11,471 nucleotides of DNA from Candidatus Desantisiibacteriota bacterium (GTDB taxonomy: Bacteria; JACRDZ01): contig JACQWU010000038.1 in NCBI GenBank assembly GCA_016209155.1, positions 1 through 11,471 on the forward strand. The letters run 5' to 3'. The notes beneath the pieces were generated by a model, which was not told the DNA's origin, did not search any database, and saw only the letters and a program-made list of their open reading frames with translations. Shown piece after piece: positions 6,688 through 11,471 of the stretch. The position numbers and the translations under genes were made by a program. Each line of letters starts with the position of its first letter. The stretch's first letter is position 1.

Positions 6688-6744
6688 AACCAAAATAAAT
6701 TTATTTGAGCCGGTCTGTCTGCCACAGAGTTCTTCATTTAAACA

Positions 6745-6773
6745 AAGATAATATATAAAAAACATTTTGTCAA
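6745..6773 (-). promoter_or_regulatory. Sigma70-type promoter for the histidine kinase
   Basis: On the minus strand TTGACA (6773-6768) is followed by a 17-bp spacer and TATCTT (6750-6745, four of six consensus bases). Transcription would start near 6738, about 50 nt before the AAGGAGG at 6687-6681. It diverges from the promoter at 6854-6882. Confidence 0.5.
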
Positions 6774-6853
6774 TTTAAACCGGTAAAGAGAGATAAAAAA
6801 TACCCTGTAACTTTCAGGATTCTTCATAATAAAAAATTTTTTTAATTTTTTTC

Positions 6854-6882
6854 TTGACATATATAAGGTAAAAGAATATAAT
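6854..6882 (+). promoter_or_regulatory. Perfect-consensus sigma70 promoter of the PEP-CTERM gene
   Basis: TTGACA (6854-6859), exactly 17 bp, then TATAAT (6877-6882). Both hexamers match consensus fully. The predicted transcription start is near 6889. It implies strong, probably constitutive expression. Confidence 0.8.
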
Positions 6883-6933
6883 TTTAAAATATAATAAATA
6901 ATGTGCATGAATACTAAAGCAAAAGGTAAAAAA

Positions 6934-7623
6934 ATGAAAAGAATTATTTTTTTTATAACAGTATTTTTTTTAATAATTCTACCTGGCACCAGCAGTGTGT
7001 TTGCAATCCCGCAATTACAGCTATATATTGAAAATTCCAGTTACAATAATGAAACATGGCAGATAACATCTCCTGAATTTAATTTATGGGTAGTCGGTGA
7101 TGTGGAAAAAAAAGGTATAATAAATGATGTTAACCTTGTCACAGCATTCAGCTCCTCTGAAACAGGCAGTATAGAGTTCACTCCAATTCAAACCATGCTA
7201 TACCCTGATCCATCACTTCCAGGTAATCCTTTAATATCACGAACAGGTTCTGATTCACCTCCGGTTATGGGTGGTGATGAAAAACTTCCAGAACATGGTG
7301 TTTATGTGCCTGGTGTAAGCTGGACTACTTATGAACTTGATGATTTTGATCTTATGGATTCACCCGTTAAGAATTATTGTGCACCTGATGAACCTTCGAG
7401 CACAGGACAGATTAATGCATATAAAGTTAAAGTAATCGGTTATACATGGGTTCATTTTGATGCTTTTGGCACAATAATTGGAAAAAGAGAAAAAAAAGAT
7501 TATATTTTTGCTCCATTTTCTCATGATGCCGGTAAATACCCCCCGGTTCCTGAACCTTCAACTATTTTTCTTTTTGGTTCGGGATTAGCAGGACTTATAC
7601 TCTTTTATAAAAAACGCCTGTAA
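6934..7623 (+). CDS. PEP-CTERM exported protein, choice-of-anchor N type
   Basis: 229 residues from ATG 6934. That start is preferred over ATG 6901 because AAAGGT lies 6 nt upstream of it and because 6901 is only about 12 nt from the predicted transcription start. Residues 1-23 are a signal peptide (KR, a hydrophobic run, then SVFA). The mature part begins IPQLQLYIENSSY and has a W-x-x-x-S-P-E-F-N-L-W-V-V-G segment, as in the choice-of-anchor N family, with a central aromatic- and glycine-rich region. The C-terminus is VPEPSTIFLFGSGLAGL followed by a basic tail, the PEP-CTERM signal cut by exosortase (EpsH/XrtA type) so that the protein is sorted to the envelope or extracellular polysaccharide. 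Its precise role is unknown. It is monocistronic, driven by the promoter at 6854-6882. Confidence 0.85.
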   Translation: MKRIIFFITVFFLIILPGTSSVFAIPQLQLYIENSSYNNETWQITSPEFNLWVVGDVEKKGIINDVNLVTAFSSSETGSIEFTPIQTMLYPDPSLPGNPLISRTGSDSPPVMGGDEKLPEHGVYVPGVSWTTYELDDFDLMDSPVKNYCAPDEPSSTGQINAYKVKVIGYTWVHFDAFGTIIGKREKKDYIFAPFSHDAGKYPPVPEPSTIFLFGSGLAGLILFYKKRL

Positions 7624-7711
7624 TTCATCCCATGAAATTCCTGAAAAAATTAACCACTGGATATTGAGTTGTTTTTTAATTAATTTTCACCTTTGTTCAC
7701 TAACCCTGGAT

Positions 7712-7773
7712 TTTGTAGCGGCTGGATTACTATCCAGCTTAAACAAGGCGAATGGTAATTCGCCCGCTACAAA
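7712..7773. repeat. Three-stem palindromic (GTAG-type) repeat element
   Basis: The outer arms TTTGTAGCGG (7712-7721) and CCGCTACAAA (7764-7773) pair. Inside are two perfect hairpins: CTGGAT-tact-ATCCAG (7722-7737) and GGCGAAT-ggta-ATTCGCC (7747-7764, sharing one base with the outer stem). The result is a cloverleaf-like fold with no coding content. It lies between the PEP-CTERM gene and the next operon and could also end transcription. The same plan recurs at 11419-11471. Confidence 0.75.
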
Positions 7774-7815
7774 TACTATAAATATGCATTTCTCAATTCG
7801 TCACCCCAAAATATC

Positions 7816-7844
7816 TCGACATAAATAAAAAGTTATATTATAAT
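7816..7844 (+). promoter_or_regulatory. Sigma70-type promoter of the OCD/AlaDH operon
   Basis: TCGACA (7816-7821, one mismatch to TTGACA), a 17-bp spacer, then TATAAT (7839-7844). Transcription would begin near 7851, giving a leader of about 32 nt that includes the GGGAGA ribosome binding site at 7872-7877. Confidence 0.65.
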
Positions 7845-7882
7845 ATTTTTTAAAGATTGACACAGCTTCATGGGAGATTTCT

Positions 7883-8872
7883 ATGACCAAAAATAAAACA
7901 TTAATTCTTGATAAAAAAAGCATAGAAAGTTTAATTGATATTAAAAATTCGATAAAAGTCATTGAAGATACTTTTCGTGAATATGGGATGGGTAAGGTAT
8001 TGATGCCGGCTAAAACATATCTTGATTTGAAAAAATATTCGGGTGATTTCAGGGCTATGCCGGCTTACATTGAGACTATAGATAAATGTGCAATAAAGTG
8101 GGTAAATGTTCATCCGGAAAATAAAAAGTTTCATCTGCCGAGTGTTATGGCAGTAATAATATTGAGTGATCCCGTAAACGGAATGCCTCTTTGTATAATG
8201 GAAGGCGGATATATAACTTGTATAAGAACAGGTGCCGCAGGCGGAGTTGCCGCCAAATACCTGGCGCGAAAAGATTCGGAAATCATTGGCATGGTTGGAT
8301 GCGGCGCGCAGGCAAGAACACAGCTTTTGGCATTAAATATGATTTTTAAGATTAAAGAAGTAAAAGTATGGGGAAATGAAAAAGCTCTTGTACTTAATTT
8401 TATTAAAGATATGAAAAAGTTAAACTTAAAATTAATTCATACGGAAAAAATAGAAGATTGTGTAAGAGAAAGTGATATAGTTGTTACAACCACACCTTCA
8501 AGAAAACCTATTGTCATGCTTGAATGGCTCAAAAAAGGCACTCATATAAATGCAATAGGAGCTGATGCAAAAGGAAAACAGGAACTTGATCCGGTTATTT
8601 TAAAAAACGCCAAAGTGGTTATAGATTCATGGGAACAGGCATCTCACAGCGGTGAAATAAACGTAGCATTAAGTAAAGGAATAATATCAAAGAAAGATAT
8701 TTTTGCTGATATCGGGGAAGTGGTTTCCGGCAAAAAAAAGGGAAGAACAAATAATAACGAATTAACTGTATTTGATTCAACCGGCCTTGCGATACAAGAT
8801 GTCGCAGTTGCAAATTTGATATATCAAGCAGCAATCAGAAAAAAAATAGGCAGATGGATTGAGCTTGTTTGA
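7883..8872 (+). CDS. Ornithine cyclodeaminase/mu-crystallin family dehydrogenase, probably alanine dehydrogenase
   Basis: 329 residues, the usual length for the family; start ATG 7883 with GGGAGA 5 nt upstream. Members of this NAD(P)-dependent family act on amino or imino acids. Visible landmarks are GDFRAMPAY with R57, IKWVNVHPENK with the probable catalytic K72, TCIRTGAAGGVAAKYLAR (R115), the Rossmann glycine motif GMVGCGAQARTQ (136-147), D228 in NAIGADAKGKQELDP, and FDSTGLAIQDVA. The G-A-D-A-x-G-K-Q-E-L pattern is that of archaeal-type alanine dehydrogenase (pyruvate + NH3 + NADH to alanine) rather than of true ornithine cyclodeaminase; this choice is by motif and should be held loosely. 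The enzyme is cytoplasmic. It is first in a two-gene unit with the membrane protein that starts 24 nt later. Confidence 0.88.
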   Translation: MTKNKTLILDKKSIESLIDIKNSIKVIEDTFREYGMGKVLMPAKTYLDLKKYSGDFRAMPAYIETIDKCAIKWVNVHPENKKFHLPSVMAVIILSDPVNGMPLCIMEGGYITCIRTGAAGGVAAKYLARKDSEIIGMVGCGAQARTQLLALNMIFKIKEVKVWGNEKALVLNFIKDMKKLNLKLIHTEKIEDCVRESDIVVTTTPSRKPIVMLEWLKKGTHINAIGADAKGKQELDPVILKNAKVVIDSWEQASHSGEINVALSKGIISKKDIFADIGEVVSGKKKGRTNNNELTVFDSTGLAIQDVAVANLIYQAAIRKKIGRWIELV

Positions 8873-8884
8873 AGAATGGAATGG

Positions 8885-8890
8885 AAGGAG
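8885..8890 (+). promoter_or_regulatory. Ribosome binding site deciding the TTG start at 8897
   Basis: AAGGAG lies 6 nt before TTG 8897. The upstream in-frame ATG 8876 has no comparable site and would place this sequence inside the gene. Confidence 0.7.
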
Positions 8891-8896
8891 ATTCAA

Positions 8897-9367
8897 TTGA
8901 AAAAGGGTTTTATTTTAAGATTAATATCAAATAGCCTCGCAATTATTGTGGTTGCGCATATAGTGGATGGTATTGAAATTCAGGATATCTGGAGTGTTTT
9001 TATCGCAGGTTTTTTTCTCGGTGTTGTTAATGCGGTTATACGGCCGATTATTTTATTTTTTACATTACCTTTTACGGTAGTAACATTCGGATTTTTTATT
9101 TTAATAGTAAACGGGGCAATGCTGTATATTACTTCATGGCTTGTAAATGGATTTGAGATCAAAAGCTTCTGGGCGGCTTTTATAGGATCAATATTAATAA
9201 GTATCTTCAGCAGCTTTTTTAATTATCTTATCGGTGATAAAGGCGGGATAGATGTAATTCATTTTAATACCGGCAGGACTACTCATAATAGAACCAGTAA
9301 TGAAAATAAAAATAAAATAATTGAAGCTGACTATGAAGTGATAGATGAAGAGAAAAAACAGAAATAA
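8897..9367 (+). CDS. Four-helix membrane protein, phage holin family 4 (PF04020 type)
   Basis: 156 residues from TTG 8897, chosen for the AAGGAG 6 nt upstream; an alternative ATG at 8876 would add seven residues. Four hydrophobic segments lie at roughly 5-22, 32-50, 52-78 and 89-110. The family pattern is clear: G-x-x-N-A-x-x-R-P-I-x-x-x-x-x-L-P-F-T-V-V-T-F-G, then a conserved N in VNGAMLY. The remaining 45 residues are a polar, acidic cytoplasmic tail. Proteins of this family are called holins by similarity only. They are common chromosomal genes and nothing here suggests a prophage; their function is unknown. The gene starts 24 nt after the dehydrogenase stop and should be co-transcribed with it. 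Confidence 0.85.
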   Translation: MKKGFILRLISNSLAIIVVAHIVDGIEIQDIWSVFIAGFFLGVVNAVIRPIILFFTLPFTVVTFGFFILIVNGAMLYITSWLVNGFEIKSFWAAFIGSILISIFSSFFNYLIGDKGGIDVIHFNTGRTTHNRTSNENKNKIIEADYEVIDEEKKQK

Positions 9368-9404
9368 TCAGCATATTTATAACTTAAAAAATAAAAAATA
9401 AAAT

Positions 9405-9430
9405 TAACCACAGACACTGAGACACAGAGA
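9405..9430 (+). repeat. Dispersed CCACAGACAC-type repeat, copy 2
   Basis: TTAACCACAGACACTGAGACACAGAG resembles the minus strand of 3046-3072. It is a non-coding dispersed repeat in the space between two convergent genes. Confidence 0.55.
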
Positions 9431-9435
9431 TTAAA

Positions 9436-9495
9436 AGTCATATATTTTTTTTCATTGCTGCAGGATTTATGGCATGGGATGGTTCTGGATGCAGA
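9436..9495 (-). pseudogene. HNH endonuclease relic (C-terminal scrap)
   Basis: On the minus strand this reads IPCHKSCSNEKKYMT, which aligns with [15 protein letters not shown] in the intact HNH gene at 11084-11383. At DNA level 9436-9464 equals 11123-11151 in 28 of 29 bases. The catalytic D-H part is absent and no start or full frame remains, so this is a decayed paralogue or a copied fragment. Confidence 0.6.
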
Positions 9496-9496
9496 T

Positions 9497-9518
9497 AGTG
9501 TAAATAATTTTTTACACT
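9497..9518. terminator. Possible bidirectional hairpin between convergent genes
   Basis: AGTGTAAA and TTTACACT form a perfect 8-bp stem with a 6-nt loop. It is followed by TTT on the plus strand and lies 18 nt beyond the stop of the DUF4143 ATPase. The position fits a terminator between convergent genes, but the stem is AT-rich and the T tract is short. Confidence 0.35.
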
Positions 9519-9535
9519 TTTGAGAGTCCTCCTAC

Positions 9536-10858
9536 TCATATCGGAAAGCGTGACGCCAGGTACAAGGGGTAGTTATGAAGTTTGTTTACATCGTCGAAAA
9601 GCGGTTTTTTTCCGCTCATTACAGTGCGATATGGCGGATTATATTTATCCGCGAACACTTTAAGGCTCTTTGCTTGAGTAATGTTTCCTGACTTGATTTC
9701 AATAGGAAATATAGAACCGTTTATTTCTCTTATAAATTCTACCTCGGCAGTGTTCTCTTGCCATGAAAAAAGATTTTTACTATCGAAACACTTAAATTCA
9801 CAAGCAACGTAATTTTCGGCAAAGTATCCTTTGTATGAACCATAGGCATAGTCTAATATTGTTTTAGGAGGTAGATCGCTCAAAGCACCAAGAATACCCG
9901 GATCAAAAAGATAAAGCTTAAAAAAATTTTCTTTTGTATAAGCAGAGAATGGAAGCTCAGCGCGGTTTATAATACCAGATTTGAATATCAATCCTGCATT
10001 GATCAACCAATCTATAGAATCGGCCAGTCTGGAATATCTGTTAATGCCAGGAATTATTCCTTTAAATCTGAATCTGGAAACTGACAAATTCTGTTCTTTA
10101 GCAAGCTGAGCAGGTATGTTTCTGAATAAACGCTCCAGGTGCATGGCGTTTTGCTTTCCTGAATGTTTTGCCATATCAGCATTATAAGCTATTATAAGAT
10201 CTTTCTGTTTTTTTCGTACTTGTTCCATGGCGGAAAATAAATCATTTTTATGTAAAACATAGGTGTTAATAACTTCGGGAAGTCCTCCTACAATAAAATA
10301 GATTTTAAGTTGTTCCCATAGGTGGTTGTGTATATGGTCCGACACGGTTTGCCCTTTGCTGTAATCACGAAGGAATATATAAGACTTTTGATCTCCTGTA
10401 CCTCTTAAAAATTCGGCAAAAGAGAAGGGGTACAGTTCAAGGAAGTCTACTTTACCTACGGGGAAGGCTTCGTTGCCAAGGTGAAGCCCTAACAATGAAC
10501 CTGCTGAGCATATTGCCATTTCCGGCATTTCTTCATAAAAGTATTTCAGGCTGGTGAGAGCTTTAGGTGCGTTCTGGATTTCGTCAAAGAGTATAATGTC
10601 ATTTTTTGGGTCTATTGGCAGGTTTAAATGAAAACTTAATTCTTTCAAAATCCGTTCAGGAGAAAGGTCAACATTAAATATCGAAGCCAGTTGTTCGTCT
10701 TTCTCAAAATTTATATAGTGGACATTCGAAAAATTTGCTTCGGCAAAAGAACGTAAGATATATGTTTTTCCAACTTGACGAACCCCTTTCAAAATAAGAG
10801 GTTTCCTATCTTTTTTTTCTTTCCATTGTAATAATTGATTCCAAATAAATCTTTTCAT
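9536..10858 (-). CDS. AAA ATPase with DUF4143 domain
   Basis: 440 residues, full length for the family. The N-terminal ATPase has Walker A GVRQVGKT (25-32, K31), Walker B DIILFDEIQ (87-95, D92/E93) and an A-G-S sensor at about 117-120. It is followed by FLELYPFSFAEFL and IYFIVGGLPEV, both typical of these archaeal-style ATPases. The C-terminal DUF4143 part has FKLYLFDPGILG, GYFAENYVACEF and a VEFI...IFPIEIKSG segment. The latter resembles a PD-(D/E)xK nuclease-like core, with E-I-K as its visible remnant. The cellular role of the family is not established. Members are common, often in many copies, and are thought to be linked to mobile or selfish elements. The gene stands alone, convergent with the membrane-protein gene. 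Its promoter suggests a leaderless mRNA. Confidence 0.92.
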   Translation of the reverse strand: MKRFIWNQLLQWKEKKDRKPLILKGVRQVGKTYILRSFAEANFSNVHYINFEKDEQLASIFNVDLSPERILKELSFHLNLPIDPKNDIILFDEIQNAPKALTSLKYFYEEMPEMAICSAGSLLGLHLGNEAFPVGKVDFLELYPFSFAEFLRGTGDQKSYIFLRDYSKGQTVSDHIHNHLWEQLKIYFIVGGLPEVINTYVLHKNDLFSAMEQVRKKQKDLIIAYNADMAKHSGKQNAMHLERLFRNIPAQLAKEQNLSVSRFRFKGIIPGINRYSRLADSIDWLINAGLIFKSGIINRAELPFSAYTKENFFKLYLFDPGILGALSDLPPKTILDYAYGSYKGYFAENYVACEFKCFDSKNLFSWQENTAEVEFIREINGSIFPIEIKSGNITQAKSLKVFADKYNPPYRTVMSGKKPLFDDVNKLHNYPLYLASRFPI

Positions 10859-10864
10859 AAAATA

Positions 10865-10892
10865 AGTATAGCATAAGCAGGACGAATGTCAA
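10865..10892 (-). promoter_or_regulatory. Promoter of the DUF4143 ATPase, probably giving leaderless mRNA
   Basis: On the minus strand TTGACA (10892-10887), a 16-bp spacer, then TATACT (10870-10865). The predicted start of transcription falls at or within a few bases of the A of ATG 10858. No Shine-Dalgarno sequence is seen in that short gap, which fits leaderless translation. Confidence 0.6.
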
Positions 10893-11057
10893 TAATAATG
10901 TCATAAAACAACAAAAAGTGGTACTAAAAAATGTAATAAGTAGACATTTTTATTATAAAATCACAGCAGAGTCATTGGGGTCTCGACTTGACTACAACTT
11001 GCAGCTTATTACCCTTGCGAGTGACCTAAACAAACAATATTATGTTACTCAAATGAA

Positions 11058-11078
11058 GGGCAGGCGCAAGACCTGCCC
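11058..11078. repeat. GGGCAGG/CCTGCCC palindromic repeat
   Basis: GGGCAGG and CCTGCCC pair as a 7-bp stem with a 7-nt loop, followed by CCTAC, the complement of the GTAGG start seen in related repeats. It lies directly after the HNH stop codon but has no T tract, so it is read as a dispersed repeat rather than a terminator. Confidence 0.55.
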
Positions 11079-11083
11079 CTACA

Positions 11084-11383
11084 TTAGGTTTTATTTATTT
11101 TATTCAGAATCATATCTACCGGAGTCATATATTTTTTTTCATTGTTGCAGGTTTTGCAGCAGGGGACAACATTGCCTTTTGTGCTTTTGCCGCCTCTTGA
11201 TAACGGGACTATATGATCCATAGTAAGTTCATCCGATGAAAATTTGCATCCGCAGTAATAACATGTCCCGCTTGCGATTTCGTTTTTCCACCATTGAGTT
11301 TTCTTTAATTCTCTGGCTTTGGTTTTTTCTCTGGCAATATGTTTTGAATCTTTTTCAATATCAATCCATTGAGACTGTGACAA
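11084..11383 (-). CDS. Small HNH endonuclease
   Basis: 99 residues from TTG 11383; AAGGA 7 nt upstream supports this start. A basic helical N-terminus of about 38 residues precedes a zinc-binding HNH motif. It has C41-x2-C44, the core [13 protein letters not shown] with D56-H57, N71 in the [10 protein letters not shown] stretch, C76-x2-C79, and N80/K83 near the end. The arrangement is that of active beta-beta-alpha-metal nucleases, which nick or cut DNA with a divalent metal. Free-standing HNH proteins of this size occur in phages, mobile elements and restriction systems, and also as orphan chromosomal genes. No partner gene is visible here. A decayed relative lies at 9436-9495, and palindromic repeats flank both sides. 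Confidence 0.88.
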   Translation of the reverse strand: MSQSQWIDIEKDSKHIAREKTKARELKKTQWWKNEIASGTCYYCGCKFSSDELTMDHIVPLSRGGKSTKGNVVPCCKTCNNEKKYMTPVDMILNKINKT

Positions 11384-11418
11384 ATATTTTTCCTTATATT
11401 ATACAGTTTTTATGTAGG

Positions 11419-11471
11419 GCAAGCATTTATGCTTGCTTTAAATTACCTTAGTAGCAAGGCTAAAGCCTTGC
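11419..11471. repeat. GTAG-type palindromic repeat, cut by window end
   Basis: Two perfect hairpins in a row: GCAAGCAT-tt-ATGCTTGC (11419-11436) and GCAAGGC-taaa-GCCTTGC (11454-11471). GTAGGG precedes the first and GTA the second. The layout matches the inner stems of 7712-7773; a closing outer stem would lie beyond the window. It is just upstream of the HNH gene. Confidence 0.65.

Noticed and set aside
6501-6765. Two overlapping minus-strand ORFs of 64 and 78 codons
   Set aside because: They are translations of the inserted repeat element; VIARSKATKQS and HCEEQSDET are the well-known spurious peptides of the GCGAGGAGCGAAGC-type repeat.
8897-9367. Holin as a sign of a prophage
   Set aside because: PF04020-type proteins are ordinary chromosomal membrane proteins; no endolysin, structural or integrase gene is present.
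10918-11223. Plus-strand ORF of 101 codons
   Set aside because: It lies mostly antisense to the HNH gene and runs through a palindromic repeat; there is no ribosome binding site and no recognisable motif.
11398-11403. TATAAT as the -10 box of the HNH gene
   Set aside because: No acceptable -35 box at 16-18 bp, and the implied start of transcription would fall on the ribosome binding site.

Overview
The window is AT-rich bacterial chromosome with many dispersed repeats and eroded genes. A PEP-CTERM exported protein of the choice-of-anchor N type, a divergent phosphoglycerate kinase with a DHN substrate motif, soluble multi-PAS histidine kinases and GTAG-type palindromic repeats together suggest a Desulfobacterota (deltaproteobacterial) genome. 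That assignment is inferred from gene style only, because no rRNA or other marker gene is present.

Layout. 1-2113 (+): the 3' part of a P-loop ATPase gene, overlapping by 8 nt a TPR protein gene. Together they look like a two-gene sensing or conflict module. 2114-3069: no intact gene. It holds an FRG-domain gene that kept both ends but lost its middle, an exact 4 x 12 bp tandem repeat, a DUF4258 toxin relic abutting a YgiT/MqsA-like antitoxin tail, and a pair of 29-bp direct repeats. 3070-6532 (-): a broken pgk, a single-domain response regulator and a broken multi-PAS histidine kinase. The kinase promoter and ribosome binding site lie upstream of a ~148-bp terminal-inverted-repeat element that separates them from the coding region. 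6854-7623 (+): a perfect-consensus promoter and a PEP-CTERM protein. 7712-7773: a three-stem palindromic element. 7816-9367 (+): a promoter followed by an ornithine cyclodeaminase/alanine dehydrogenase-family enzyme and a four-helix membrane protein, spaced as an operon. 9436-9495 (-): a relic of an HNH endonuclease. 9536-10858 (-): a DUF4143 ATPase with an apparently leaderless promoter. 11084-11383 (-): a small HNH endonuclease. 11419-11471: another GTAG-type palindrome, cut by the window end.

Recurring theme. At least three genes (FRG, pgk, histidine kinase), and probably the toxin-antitoxin relic, keep recognisable beginnings and ends while an internal block is missing, usually with a frame change. 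This points to erosion by internal deletion, or to a systematic assembly fault, rather than scattered point mutation. The most interesting intact system is the ATPase + TPR pair at the left edge. The genes form no single pathway: the right half is ordinary metabolism and envelope genes mixed with mobile or defence-type genes.
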